A DNA stretch of 64,000 nucleotides from Candidatus Krumholzibacteriia bacterium (GCA_035268685.1 DATFKK010000172.1:1-64000), one strand, 5' to 3'. Positions 1-10,312 are shown, counted from the stretch's first letter. The notes: generated from the sequence alone by a model not told the origin. Numbers and translations: made by a program.

Positions 1-142
1 CGTCCGCGTGCAGCCCGCCGTGATCGCACCCACGTGAATCGCTTCCTCGTCCCCTTCGGCCGCCGGATCGGACCCGACCCGGCGTCGATCGACAGCTGCA
101 GGATGGGAGGCCGCCAGGGTCCTCGAGCGCGAGCCCCCGCAC

Positions 143-568
143 GTGGCCGACGGCCTGCGTCGCCTGCGTGCCGAGGTCCTGGCCGTGATGAAGCGGCTGA
201 AGGAGATCTTCGATCCCGACGGTGTGCTCAACCCCGGCATCGTGCTGAACGACGATCCGAACTGCCACCTCCACCACCTCAAGCACCCGCCGTCGGCCGT
301 CCCCGACGTCGATGCCTGCGTCGAAGCGGCGAGCCACGACGTGGTCGTGCCCGAGAACCTCGCCTGTTGTGGCACGGCCGGCGATCGGGGTCTGATCTTC
401 CCCGAGCTCTCGGCCAGCGCGTTGCGCAAGGAGAAGGCCGACCTCGAGGCCGCCGACGCCGGACGGTTCGTGAGTTCGAACCTCACGTGCGAGACCGGTC
501 CGGGCGCGCAGACGGGGCGTTCGTTCGAGTCGTTCCTGTATCTGCTGGAGGAGGCGTCGCGGGGTTGA
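143..568 (+). pseudogene. Remnant of FAD/Fe-S D-lactate dehydrogenase-like gene, internally deleted
   Basis: The readable frame joins two separated pieces of a two-domain FAD-linked oxidase plus CCG/Fe-S protein (D-lactate or D-2-hydroxyglutarate dehydrogenase family, normally about 900-1000 residues). First comes the end of the FAD domain (KRLKEIFDPDGVLNPGIVLNDDP), then the start of the link to the ferredoxin domain (DVDACVE). The frame then jumps straight to the extreme C-terminal Cys motif (LACCGTAGDRG) and the usual C-terminus (SSNLTCETG, SFLYLLEEAS). The [4Fe-4S] cysteines and most of the CCG domain, several hundred residues, are missing. Nothing upstream to the window edge reads as the rest of the FAD domain in any frame, so at least two deletions are likely. 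An assembly collapse is possible. Product name from family motifs; non-functional status is inferred. Confidence -1.
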
Positions 569-616
569 GGATGACACGATCGGCCGCCCCGTCCGACGGC
601 CCGCGTCCGTGTCCCC

Positions 617-2710
617 TCAACGACCCTCTTCGGGCCCCGACGGCTCCTCGATCACGAACTCCAGCGACCGCTCGAGGGTGACGTCGCGTACCTGGTCGAC
701 GACGGTCACCACGAGCTCGTGCGCACCCGGCTCGAGCTCCCGCAGGTCGAGCCCCGTGCCCTTGACCACCACACCGTCCGGCGAGATGCCCGTCCGCTCC
801 TCGACGAACTCGTCGATGCTGGGCGTGCCCTTCGTGCTGCCGATCGGGGTCGTACGGTAGGAGATCGAGAACCGGGTCCGATCGTCGGCCGCGAGACCCA
901 GATCGTACACCTCGAAGTACACGAACAGCCGGTCCTGCGCGCGCGGGATCACGCGCTCGGGCAGGGGAAGGACGACGTTCGCGTAGCGCACGAACTCCGT
1001 GGGCACGTCGGTGTCGACGGCGTAGTCGTCGAAGCTGACACCGAGCATCAGAGCGCTCATGGTCGGTGACGCGTCGTCGGGACGACCACTGACGACGAAG
1101 CGCAGGTCGATCCAGCGACGGGCACCGGTGAGCCTGTCCTCGCCCTCGAGTGCGAGACGGTAGCGCCCGGGTTCCACGTCGAGACCGACGCGTGCGGTGC
1201 GTGCCGGTCGGAGCCCGTGGGCGCGGCGTTCGGGATCGAACGCCGCGAGGAGGGACTCCCGATCCCGCGACGTGTCGGCGAGAATCGTCCCCTGGTCGAG
1301 CCGGTTCTCCGCGGTGTCGAACAGCGCCCACTGCAATTCGACGTCGCCGAGATCCTCGACGCTCCTGTCCGTGGATTCGTCGGACGCGACGACCGCCATC
1401 GAAAGGATCGCCGAGGCCCGCTCGCGCGTGCTCGCGAGCACCGCCATCTCGAGCGCGAGGTCGAAGGGCGAGGACCGGCCTCCGCGAGAGAACTGGAGCG
1501 GTTTGTCGCTGCGCAGGGCTTCGAACCGCGGCCTGGACTCCGGCGCGACGGCCCAGTCCCGCAGGTAGTTCTGGTCCACGAAGTTCAGACTGAACGTCGA
1601 CGGACCGCGGACCCAGGTCCAGACCCAGGTCCGGTAGTTCCCTCGCGTCCACCGGCGGTTCAGCGAGGGCGGCCTGAAATCGTCGCGGACGGCGACGATG
1701 GGCCGGATGTCGGGCGTGAACTCCGACGTCACGGTCGGCCGTCCCCAACGGACCCAGGCGTCACCGGTCTCGGTGTCCCAGCCCGGGGTCCCGGACTCGG
1801 CGTCACCCCACAGGGCGTCGGCCTGCAGGAGCCGGCGCCAGAACTCGAGACGATGCCCGTTGCTGCGACGCACGGGATCCGGATCGATCCGATCCCAGTA
1901 GCGCGCCACCGTGGCCACGTCGCCCTCGCGGACACCGGGCAGCCAGCCACCTCCGTGCTCGAAGACACTCGCGAGTTCGTCGGGCACCGCCGCGAGTGCC
2001 TGACCGAACAGGTTCTCCGACAATTCCTGCGTCGAAGCTTCGTAGGACAACAGCCCCGCCCTGAGCAGGAGGAGCGGAAGAGCGACCGCGCGACCCTCCT
2101 CGAGCGGAGGCAGATGGTCGAGGGCTGTGTCGGGCCGATCCGCAACGAGGCACACCGACGCCAATGCCGCCGAGTGATCCGCCGAGCCGGGGGCGAGTTC
2201 GGTGGCACGTTTCAGATGATGGATCGCCGCGCCCACGGGCTCGGGCTTCAGGTGGCGGCGGGCATCGAACCAGTACGCGAAGCCCAGCGCGTAGTGGTAC
2301 GCCGCCTGCTCCTCGAAGTGCTCGCGCGCTGCTTCCAGCGCGGCGATCGCCCCCGCCCCGTCGCGTGCCCGATGGTGGGCACGCATCGTCCACAACAGCA
2401 CGTCGAGTCGATCCGGAGCGCGCTGCGCCAGGCCCTCCAGGATGTCAACCGCGATCGACCGATCCTCGGAACGTCCCGTACAGAGGTTCAGAACGGCGAA
2501 CTCGAAGTCCTCGTGGACGGTCCGGAAACCCTGTGAATGAAGTCGAGCGGAAAGCGCGTCGATGCGTGCCAAGACGTCGTCGCGCGGAAGGTCTTCGGCC
2601 GGGTGCCAGATCCGGGGCGGACGCGGGCTGATTCCCAGGACCGATGCGCCCGCGGAAACCGCGGACAAAAGGACCAGGACCGCCACGACGATCCGTACCG
2701 TGCACTGCAT
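617..2710 (-). CDS. Exported GWxTD-domain protein with TPR-like N-terminal half
   Basis: 697 residues. The N-terminus is a hydrophobic Sec signal (residues 1 to about 24, ending near SAGAS). An alpha-helical, TPR-like region runs to about residue 250. At about 305-325 lies the diagnostic GWxTD block: ...RRLLQADALWG... then GWDTETGDAWVRWGRP, where Glu replaces the usual Asp. A beta-rich C-terminal half follows, probably binding or scaffolding in the periplasm. GWxTD proteins are typical of FCB-group and related bacteria, and their function is not established. Start at ATG 2710 is supported by AAAGGGA 8-9 bases upstream; longer upstream extensions in frame are shadow sequence under the divergent LysR gene. 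The gene converges on the dehydrogenase remnant at its 3' end. Confidence -1.
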   Translation of the reverse strand: MQCTVRIVVAVLVLLSAVSAGASVLGISPRPPRIWHPAEDLPRDDVLARIDALSARLHSQGFRTVHEDFEFAVLNLCTGRSEDRSIAVDILEGLAQRAPDRLDVLLWTMRAHHRARDGAGAIAALEAAREHFEEQAAYHYALGFAYWFDARRHLKPEPVGAAIHHLKRATELAPGSADHSAALASVCLVADRPDTALDHLPPLEEGRAVALPLLLLRAGLLSYEASTQELSENLFGQALAAVPDELASVFEHGGGWLPGVREGDVATVARYWDRIDPDPVRRSNGHRLEFWRRLLQADALWGDAESGTPGWDTETGDAWVRWGRPTVTSEFTPDIRPIVAVRDDFRPPSLNRRWTRGNYRTWVWTWVRGPSTFSLNFVDQNYLRDWAVAPESRPRFEALRSDKPLQFSRGGRSSPFDLALEMAVLASTRERASAILSMAVVASDESTDRSVEDLGDVELQWALFDTAENRLDQGTILADTSRDRESLLAAFDPERRAHGLRPARTARVGLDVEPGRYRLALEGEDRLTGARRWIDLRFVVSGRPDDASPTMSALMLGVSFDDYAVDTDVPTEFVRYANVVLPLPERVIPRAQDRLFVYFEVYDLGLAADDRTRFSISYRTTPIGSTKGTPSIDEFVEERTGISPDGVVVKGTGLDLRELEPGAHELVVTVVDQVRDVTLERSLEFVIEEPSGPEEGR

Positions 2711-2804
2711 GTCTCGTCCCTTTGGAGCGAGGAGGCCAGGCATCGAGGGGCCTCGCGCGCAAGCTACCGATCGCGGCCCCCTGCGCGCAAGCGGCGGTCG
2801 CGGG

Positions 2805-2833
2805 GGGACAGCATCGCCACGACGATCTATATT
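2805..2833 (+). promoter_or_regulatory. Possible sigma70-type promoter for the LysR gene
   Basis: GGGACA (2805-2810), a 17-base spacer and TATATT (2828-2833) lie 33 bases before the LysR start, in the 156-base divergent gap with the GWxTD gene. The -10 box is strong and the -35 box is a partial match. The AT-rich patch stands out in very GC-rich sequence. The same patch could serve the minus-strand gene. Confidence -1.
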
Positions 2834-2866
2834 CGGGGCATCGTCGTCGAGTCCGGCGTGTGCACC

Positions 2867-3835
2867 ATGCCCCGTTCCCCGAGGCCTCCCGTGTCCGAGA
2901 TCCCTCCCGCCCGCCAGTTGCTGCCCAGCACGGCCATGCTGCTCGCCTTCGACGCGGCCGTGCGCACGGGCAGCTTCACGGGTGCCGCGCGCGAGCTGAA
3001 TCTGACCCAGGGCGCGGTGAGCAAGCAGATCATCGCGCTCGAGGAGCAGCTCGGTGTCGACCTCTTCGACCGCTCCGGACATCGCGTGGAGCTCACCCAG
3101 GCCGGACGGGTGTACGCCCGCGACGTGCGCGCCGCCCTCGACCTGATCCTCACCGCGTCGATGCGCGTGATGAGCGATCCGCAGGGTGGCGCGCTCAACC
3201 TGGCCGTGTTGCCCACCTTCGGCACGCGGTGGCTCATGCCGCGCCTGCCCGGCTTCCTGGCCGAACACCCCGGCGTGACCGTGCACTTCCACACCAAGCT
3301 GTCGCCCTTCGACTTCCGGCTCGAGCACCTCGACGCCGCCATCCACTTCGGCACGTCGACCTGGCCCGACGCCGAGAGCACCTACCTCATGGGCGAGGTG
3401 ATCCTCCCCTTCGCCTCGCCGCAGTTCGTCGCCCAGCATCGGATCGAGTCACCGGAGGACCTGACGCGGGTGCGCCTGCTGCACATCTCGACGCGGCGGA
3501 GCGCGTGGGAGGACTGGTTCCGCGCGCAGGACGTCGCCGCGCCGAGCACCGAGGGACTGTACTTCGAGCAGTTCCTCACCGCGGCGCAGGCCGCGGCCGC
3601 GGGGCTGGGTGCCGTGCTGCTGCCACGCTTCCTGGTGGGCGGCGAGGTGGAGCGCGGCGAGCTCGTGCCGATCCTCGATCGGCCGTTGCGCAGCGAGAAG
3701 GGATACTACCTGGTGGTCCCCCACGACCGCGCGGGGTGGGCACCGGTGGTCGCGTTCAAGGAATGGCTGCTGCGGACGGTGGACGAGGACCGGCGCTCGC
3801 GGGGAGGCGCTCCTCGAGCCACCACCGAGGACTGA
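2867..3835 (+). CDS. LysR-family transcriptional regulator, GcvA-like
   Basis: 322 residues from ATG 2867. GTG 2891 gives 314 residues and has a similar weak ribosome site. The N-terminal winged helix-turn-helix (residues about 22-82) has the typical LysR pattern: [46 protein letters not shown]. It is followed by a linker helix and a periplasmic-binding-like effector domain ([25 protein letters not shown] onward), closest in style to GcvA/AmpR regulators. It converges on the aminomutase/thiolase operon with only 10 bases between stops, so it is a plausible but unproven regulator of that operon. Its effector might be an amino acid or CoA-pathway intermediate; that is inference only. Confidence -1.
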   Translation: MPRSPRPPVSEIPPARQLLPSTAMLLAFDAAVRTGSFTGAARELNLTQGAVSKQIIALEEQLGVDLFDRSGHRVELTQAGRVYARDVRAALDLILTASMRVMSDPQGGALNLAVLPTFGTRWLMPRLPGFLAEHPGVTVHFHTKLSPFDFRLEHLDAAIHFGTSTWPDAESTYLMGEVILPFASPQFVAQHRIESPEDLTRVRLLHISTRRSAWEDWFRAQDVAAPSTEGLYFEQFLTAAQAAAAGLGAVLLPRFLVGGEVERGELVPILDRPLRSEKGYYLVVPHDRAGWAPVVAFKEWLLRTVDEDRRSRGGAPRATTED

Positions 3836-3845
3836 GCCGCGCCCC

Positions 3846-4228
3846 TCACCGCGGAGCGTCGATCACCATCATCGTCGCCGACGCGCGGGCCACGACGCGA
3901 TCGTCGTCCTCCGCACGCACCCATCCCTCGACGTAGGCCGTGCGGCGTGTGCGATGCACGACCGTGCCACGAGCGACCAGCCGTTCGCCGCGGGCCTTGC
4001 CGAGGAAGTTGACCTTCATCTCGAGCGTGGCGGCCGACAGGCTCTCGCCGCCGTCGGCCATGAAGAAGGAACGGGCCATGGCCGTGTCCAGCAGACTGCA
4101 CAGCACGCCGCCGTGCACGATGCCGCCGATGTTCAGGTGCCGCGGCTGCACGTCGAGCTCGACCACGTAGTCGTCGCCGTCGAAGCCCCGTGGGTCGAGG
4201 CCGAGATCGACGATGTGGTGGACTTCGC

Positions 4229-4232
<4 letters not shown>
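3846..4232 (-). CDS. PaaI-type hotdog-fold acyl-CoA thioesterase
   Basis: 128 residues, the normal size for a PaaI/YdiI hotdog protein. The active-site region [20 protein letters not shown] (about residues 38-57) has the HGG loop and following helix of the family. The strands after it ([30 protein letters not shown]) are typical. I chose GTG 4232 because it overlaps the thiolase stop codon (GTGA, 4229-4232), which implies translational coupling as the last gene of the operon. The role is probably hydrolysis of an acyl-CoA made by the upstream thiolase, or rescue of CoA from dead-end esters. The substrate cannot be read from sequence. Confidence -1.
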
Positions 4233-5446
<1,214 letters not shown>

Positions 5447-5473
5447 CGTCGTCCTCCCGTACGGCCGAAGGCG

Positions 5474-6850
5474 TCAACCCACCTTGGTCAGGGGCTGGTA
5501 CGCCGAACGGGCCAGCTCGCTCGTCCGGGCGTCCCGGACCTTGCACAGTCCACCCAACAGGGTGTCGGCGAACTCGTCGATCTCGGCCCTGGTCATCGCC
5601 GTCGACAGCATGCCCGAGGCGGTGTTGATCATCATGATGCCGTTGTGGAACAGGTGGTCCAGCAGGATCTCCAGTCGCTCCGATCCCATGGGCCCCACGT
5701 AGTTGGTCCGGTAGTCCTCAGGCGGCTTCGGCTTGAGGTGGATCCGGAACATCGATCCGGTCCCGGTGACGCAGGCCGGAATGTCGGCGATCTCCATGAC
5801 CTCGCGGATCGTTCGCCGCGTGTACTCGCCCAGGACGTTCAGCCGCTCCACCGCGTAGCAGTCCAGTAGCTTCATGGTGGTCAGCCCGGCCGTCATCGAG
5901 ATCGGGTTGGCCGAGAAGGTTCCCGAGTGCGGGAACAGCAGCTCGGGCGCACTCGGATCCATGACGTCCATGATCTCCTTCTTGCCGGCCAACGCACCGA
6001 TCGGGAATCCGCCACCGATCATCTTGCCGAGCGCCGTGAGGTCCACGTCGACCGGATAGCGGTCTTGGGCTCCCCCGACGGCGACACGGAAGGTGATCAC
6101 CTCGTCGAAGACGAGCAACGCTCCGTTCTCGCGCGTCCAGTCCCGCAGGGTGTTCACGAAGTCCGTCGTGGCCGGGATCATACCGATGCGGTGCGGGACG
6201 GGGTCGATGAGCACGCAGGCGATCTCGCCAGCGTGCTGATCCAGGATCGCCTTCGCGCGCAGCGGATCGTTGAAGGGGATGATGATCACGTCCCCGAGAG
6301 CGCTCGCGGGGGTGCCGCGCGCGACCGGCGTGCTCACCGGGTGGTCCAGGGTCCCCCAGTTGGAAGGGTTCGAAGTCTGGCTCACCTCGGCGTAGTCGTA
6401 GAGGCCGTGGTAGGCGCCCTCGCACTTGGCGATCTTCGGGCGGCCGGTGTAGGCACGGGCGGCCTTCAGGCAGCTCATGACGGCCTCGGTGCCCGAGTTG
6501 ACGAAGCGGATCTTCTCGAAGCCAGCCGCACGATCGACCATGAACTCCGCGAACAACAGCTCCTGCTCGGTCGCCATCGTGAACGCGGTGCCCCGCCGGA
6601 GTTGCTCGGACACCGCGTCGACCACTGCCGGATGGGCGTGGCCGTGCACCAGACTGGCCATGTTGTTCGCGAAGTCGATCCGGCAGTTGCCGTCGGCGTC
6701 CCACACCCGGCAACCCTCGCCGCGGACGGCGTACTGCGGGTGTGGCTTACGGAGCACGGTGTTGCGGCTGACGCCGCCGGGGAGGACTCTCTTGGCGCGT
6801 TCGAAGAGCTGCGCGCTACGCGGGTTGTCGTCGCCTTTGTCCTTGTCCAT
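5474..6850 (-). CDS. Class III PLP aminotransferase of the GSA-aminomutase / beta-transaminase group
   Basis: 458 residues. Fold-type I motifs are clear: FVNSGTEAVMSCLKAARAYTGR (PLP phosphate loop), GAYHGLYDY, DEVITF (the PLP-ring Asp), LTALGKMIGGGFPIGA with the Schiff-base Lys, and HSGTFSANPISMTAG. It resembles HemL, but the same subgroup contains the beta-amino-acid transaminases (beta-phenylalanine aminotransferases). The neighbourhood, a radical-SAM aminomutase and a 3-oxoacid CoA-transferase, suggests action on a beta-amino acid to give a beta-keto acid. It could also be the genome's glutamate-1-semialdehyde aminomutase; I cannot exclude that from sequence. ATG 6850 is preceded by GGTGA. 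Confidence is high for the family and low for the substrate. Confidence -1.
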   Translation of the reverse strand: MDKDKGDDNPRSAQLFERAKRVLPGGVSRNTVLRKPHPQYAVRGEGCRVWDADGNCRIDFANNMASLVHGHAHPAVVDAVSEQLRRGTAFTMATEQELLFAEFMVDRAAGFEKIRFVNSGTEAVMSCLKAARAYTGRPKIAKCEGAYHGLYDYAEVSQTSNPSNWGTLDHPVSTPVARGTPASALGDVIIIPFNDPLRAKAILDQHAGEIACVLIDPVPHRIGMIPATTDFVNTLRDWTRENGALLVFDEVITFRVAVGGAQDRYPVDVDLTALGKMIGGGFPIGALAGKKEIMDVMDPSAPELLFPHSGTFSANPISMTAGLTTMKLLDCYAVERLNVLGEYTRRTIREVMEIADIPACVTGTGSMFRIHLKPKPPEDYRTNYVGPMGSERLEILLDHLFHNGIMMINTASGMLSTAMTRAEIDEFADTLLGGLCKVRDARTSELARSAYQPLTKVG

Positions 6851-6921
6851 CACGTCACCAGCCGGTAGGGCCGGTCCAGGATCGGACGTCGACCGCGACA
6901 CCGTGCCGCGGCCGTGCCCGG

Positions 6922-7602
6922 TCACGTCCGGGACAGCTCGTCTCCCTCGATCAGTGGAGCTCCGGTGCGTTCCCGGACCTCCTCCATGGTCACCCCCGGA
7001 GCCAGCTCTGTGACGACGAGCCCGTCCCTGGTCACGTCGATCACGGCGAGGTCGGTGGTGATCCGGTCCACCACGCGCTTGCCGGTCAGGGGATAGGTGC
7101 ACTCGGTGACGATCTTCGGCTCGCCGGTCTTCGTCGTGTGCCTGGTGATCACGTGGATGGTCTTCACGCCGGCGACGAGGTCCATCGCTCCGCCGACGGC
7201 AGGGATGGCGTCGGCCGCTCCGGTCGACCAGTTCGCCAGGTCACCGTTCTGTGCGACCTGCATCGCGCCGAGCACGCAGACGTCGATGTGGCCACCGCGG
7301 ATCATGGTGAAGCTGTCGGCGTGGTGGAAGTAGGCCGCCCCCCGGATCGCGGTGACCGGCTTCTTGCCGGCGTTGATCAGTTCCGGGTCCTCCTCGCCGG
7401 GCTCCGGGTCGCGGCCCATGCCCAGCAGGCCGTTCTCGACGTGGTAGACCACCTCGCGGCCCTCGGGGATGAAGGCCGCCACCAGCTCGGGCATTCCGAT
7501 GCCCAGGTTCACGTAGCTGCCGTCGGGAATGTCCTGCGCCACGCGTCGGGCCATCTCCTCGCGGGTCCAGCCGACGACTCCCTGTTCCTCGGTCGCGCTC
7601 AT
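6922..7602 (-). CDS. pcaJ: 3-oxoacid (3-oxoadipate type) CoA-transferase, subunit B
   Basis: 226 residues, usual length for the beta subunit. The catalytic Glu lies in the conserved HVENGLLGMGRDP block (near residue 50). Further PcaJ/ScoB signatures are GEEDPELINAGKKPVT, YFHHADSFTMIRGGHID and GDLANWSTGAADAIPAVGGAMDLVAG. With subunit A it should transfer CoA from succinyl-CoA to a 3-oxo acid through a gamma-glutamyl-CoA thioester on this subunit. The start overlaps the subunit A stop by four bases (ATGA, 7599-7602). The 71-base gap to the downstream aminotransferase is short enough for one transcript. Confidence -1.
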   Translation of the reverse strand: MSATEEQGVVGWTREEMARRVAQDIPDGSYVNLGIGMPELVAAFIPEGREVVYHVENGLLGMGRDPEPGEEDPELINAGKKPVTAIRGAAYFHHADSFTMIRGGHIDVCVLGAMQVAQNGDLANWSTGAADAIPAVGGAMDLVAGVKTIHVITRHTTKTGEPKIVTECTYPLTGKRVVDRITTDLAVIDVTRDGLVVTELAPGVTMEEVRERTGAPLIEGDELSRT

Positions 7603-8309
7603 GGGTAGCGCACCCCCTCCCGCACCAGTGCAGACTCCTGCAAGGGCTCGGCCACCCGGACGACGCGGTCGACGAAGATCCCGGGCGTGACCACGCACTC
7701 CGGATCGATCTCGCCGGCCTCGACGATCTGTTCGGTCTGGACGATCGTCGTCCCGGCCGCGGTGCACATGATCGGCGCGAAGTTCCGCGCCGTTTTGTTG
7801 TACAGCAGATTGCCGTAGCGGTCGGCCACGCGTGCCTTGACCAGGGCGAAGTCGGCCCGCAGACCCCGCTCCATGAGGTAGGTCCGGCCGTCGAACTCGC
7901 GGGTCTCCTTGCCCTCCTCGAGCACCGTCCCCACGCCGGTGGCCGTGTAGAAGGCGGGGATCCCCGCGCCGCCGGCACGGATGCGCTCGGCGAGCGTGCC
8001 CTGGGGCACCAGCTCGAGTTCGACCTTGCCGGCCCGGTACTGCTCGGGGAAGACCTTCGAGTTCGCCGTGCGCGGATACGAGCAGATCATCTTCGCCACG
8101 CGCTCGTTGTCGATCAGCGCGGCCAGACCGACGTGGCCACTGCCCGTGTTGTTGTTGACCACGGTGAGGCCGCGCGCTCCCTGGTCGATCAGGGCGTGGA
8201 TCAGCTCGATCGGACTTCCGGCCTCGCCGAATCCACCGATCATCACCGTCGCCCCGTCCGGAATGTCGGCCACGGCCTCGGCCACCGAGTTCCATCGCTT
8301 GTCGATCAT
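7599..8309 (-). CDS. pcaI: 3-oxoacid (3-oxoadipate type) CoA-transferase, subunit A
   Basis: 236 residues, full length. The glycine-rich CoA-binding loop GATVMIGGFGEAGSP (residues about 19-33), TVVNNNTGSG, ELELVPQGTLAERIRAGGAGIPAFYT, GKETREFDGR and NKTARNFAPIM are standard for PcaI/ScoA. It forms the heteromer with the overlapping subunit B. The combination with a PcaF-type thiolase completes 3-oxo acid activation and thiolysis. The absence of aromatic ring-cleavage genes leaves open whether 3-oxoadipate is the real substrate. Confidence -1.
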   Translation of the reverse strand: MIDKRWNSVAEAVADIPDGATVMIGGFGEAGSPIELIHALIDQGARGLTVVNNNTGSGHVGLAALIDNERVAKMICSYPRTANSKVFPEQYRAGKVELELVPQGTLAERIRAGGAGIPAFYTATGVGTVLEEGKETREFDGRTYLMERGLRADFALVKARVADRYGNLLYNKTARNFAPIMCTAAGTTIVQTEQIVEAGEIDPECVVTPGIFVDRVVRVAEPLQESALVREGVRYP

Positions 8310-8363
8310 CTCGCCTTTCCGATCCTCGGGACGGCCGGGGCCGCTCCCCCGGCCGGAGTGCCG

Positions 8364-9956
8364 TCAGACGTCGAGCGATTCGCGCGCCGACGCCAGCGCG
8401 CGCGCCAGCTCCGCCTCGATCTCGCGCAGTTCCTCACGGAAGAAGAACTCGTCGCCCTCGAAGGGCGGCAGCAGGTCCACCGTATTCTGCTCCTCGTCGT
8501 ACTGCGCGAGGAAGACCCTGTCCATCCATTCCATGTTCCGGCCCTCGGTGAACTTCAGCGCGAAGGCCTGCTTGCCGTTCACCTCGCAGGTGCCGAGGAT
8601 CGAGATCTTGCCCGCCGACGAGGTCATCGAGATGTAGCGCGTGGGTCGGTAGATCGACGCCAGGTTGCGATGGATCCGGCTGGCGACCTCGTTCACCTCG
8701 GCCAGCGGCGTGGTGAAGTAGTGGTGCTCACCGGTCGGACGCGCGCAGTACATCGAGTGGAAGCCGATGTGCATGGTCCCGAGCAGGTTGGCCAGGTCGA
8801 TCCAGTTCTGTGCGCTGCGCTCGACGTCGGTGCGGCCGTCCGGGCCTTCGAACAGGCTCACGTGCCGCATGATCGGGCTCTGGCTGCGCAGCACCACGCC
8901 GTGGCGCTGCAGGCGGCGGATCGCCGCGATGGTGCTGGGATTGAGGATCTCGCGCGGCGTGCTGAAGTGCGCCATCCAGGCCAGCTGGATGCCGGCGGCG
9001 TGCAGCTCGTCGAACAGGGCGAGCATCTCGTCGTACTCCGGCGAGAGCACACGCTCGGGGCTGTAGCTGAGCAGGCGCGTGCCCAGGCGGATCGCACGCA
9101 CGTGCAGGAAGTCGGGGTCACCCTCGAGCAGCGGCCGGGCGTACTCGCGCAGACGGCTCGCCGGCATGTAGCCCGCGTCGCCGCCGGTGATCAACATGTC
9201 GGTGATCTCGGGGTGCGTGCGCACGTAGCGGTGGACCTGCTCGATCTCCTTCTGCAGGAACATGTCCTCGTCGCCGCGCACCTGCGCGTGGCGGAAGCAA
9301 TAGGTGCAGAAGGCGAAGCAGTTCTGCGTCGAGGTGTCGAAGATCAGCGCGCACTGCGGGTACTTGTGCTGGCTGCCCTCGAGGAATTCCATCTCGCCTT
9401 CGGCGTTCGTGAACAGCGGCTTGTTGAGCTGCTGGTTGCCGTCGTGCGGGTTGGTCGACTCCATGTAGTCGTCGAGGACCTGCTGGCGTTCCTCTTCGGT
9501 CGCCGCCGCCCGGGAGCGCTCGACCAGCTCCCGGCGCAGCATCCCCGGTTGCGGGAAGGTGAGCTGGAACAGCGAATCCGTGGCGAAGTGGTCCCAGTCG
9601 ATGCTGTTGAGCACGTGGCGCGTGACCATGAAGCGGTAGACGCGCACGAAGAGTTCGCGCTCCTCGACGTGACCGATGTGGATGCCGGCGTCCTCGAGGA
9701 CGGTCACCACCTCGCGCAGGCCCTCGAGGCCGCGGTACTGTTCCTTGTCGCGGAACAGGAAGGGACGCGTCTCGAGCAGGCCCGACGACTCCGGGTACTG
9801 GGCGTGCACCCGGCTCAGCAGACCCTGCGGCAGCAGGTCCTCGCGCTCGATGATCGCCCGGACCTCGTCGGAGTACCGGTAGCGATCGAGCATCCGGTCG
9901 ATGTCCTCACGGGTGACGGCGGCCGTGGTCGGGGCCATGGTCTCGGGTGCACTCAC
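8364..9956 (-). CDS. Radical SAM amino acid 2,3-aminomutase (KamA family), lysine-binding Asp residues not conserved
   Basis: 530 residues from GTG 9956, which has GGGGGA seven bases upstream; ATG 9938 has no such site. The radical SAM cluster motif CFAFCTYC (CxxxCxxC, near residues 211-218) is intact. It is followed by DMLITGGDA as in lysine 2,3-aminomutase. The PLP-Lys is probably in SSAGKISIL (near 447). In the Clostridium lysine enzyme two Asp residues hold the substrate epsilon-amine. The corresponding segments here read YCARPTG and YISMTSSAGK, without those Asp residues, so lysine is an unlikely substrate. The enzyme should move an amino group from C2 to C3 of an alpha-amino acid. It is first in the operon with the CoA-transferase, aminotransferase, thiolase and thioesterase. 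Confidence -1.
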   Translation of the reverse strand: MSAPETMAPTTAAVTREDIDRMLDRYRYSDEVRAIIEREDLLPQGLLSRVHAQYPESSGLLETRPFLFRDKEQYRGLEGLREVVTVLEDAGIHIGHVEERELFVRVYRFMVTRHVLNSIDWDHFATDSLFQLTFPQPGMLRRELVERSRAAATEEERQQVLDDYMESTNPHDGNQQLNKPLFTNAEGEMEFLEGSQHKYPQCALIFDTSTQNCFAFCTYCFRHAQVRGDEDMFLQKEIEQVHRYVRTHPEITDMLITGGDAGYMPASRLREYARPLLEGDPDFLHVRAIRLGTRLLSYSPERVLSPEYDEMLALFDELHAAGIQLAWMAHFSTPREILNPSTIAAIRRLQRHGVVLRSQSPIMRHVSLFEGPDGRTDVERSAQNWIDLANLLGTMHIGFHSMYCARPTGEHHYFTTPLAEVNEVASRIHRNLASIYRPTRYISMTSSAGKISILGTCEVNGKQAFALKFTEGRNMEWMDRVFLAQYDEEQNTVDLLPPFEGDEFFFREELREIEAELARALASARESLDV

Positions 9957-10312
9957 GGTGGTTCCCCCAGGGTCGGGTTCTCGATGGGCGCACGCCGCGC
10001 TGCCCCTCCGACCCGGGAACGGTGTGGGGCACGTCGAGCCGCGGCGCCCGATACGGGTTCCATCCAGATCTTCGACACCGCGCCCGCCCGGTGCCACCGA
10101 AGATCGGTCATCGAAGCATCACCGGGAGGAATGAACAGGATCTCGTCCGGCCGCTCGACCCCGAAACGGCCTCCAGGGCGCTCCATACGACTCTCGGCCC
10201 GCGGACGGCAGATCCCGGAGGACCGCCTGGAGGTCGGAGAGATCACAACTTCGATTCCGTCAGCGCATCGAGAGGCCCCGTTCGACAGGACGCCGCGTCC
10301 GCCGAGCGCCGG
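9957..10312. other. 356-base intergenic region upstream of the aminomutase operon
   Basis: This is the longest gap in the first 18 kb. It must hold the promoter of the minus-strand aminomutase operon and the 3' end of the minus-strand CDP-alcohol phosphatidyltransferase transcript. GGGAGGAATGAAC at about 10127 looks like a ribosome site plus ATG on the plus strand, but the short frame behind it matches nothing I know. A minus-strand frame ending close to the aminomutase start is also unconvincing. I see no clear -10/-35 pair or terminator. Confidence -1.

Noticed and set aside
9953-10246. A 97-codon minus-strand frame just upstream of the aminomutase gene
   Set aside because: It has no convincing ribosome site or family resemblance and ends across the aminomutase start, which has its own strong ribosome site. 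It was left as intergenic DNA.
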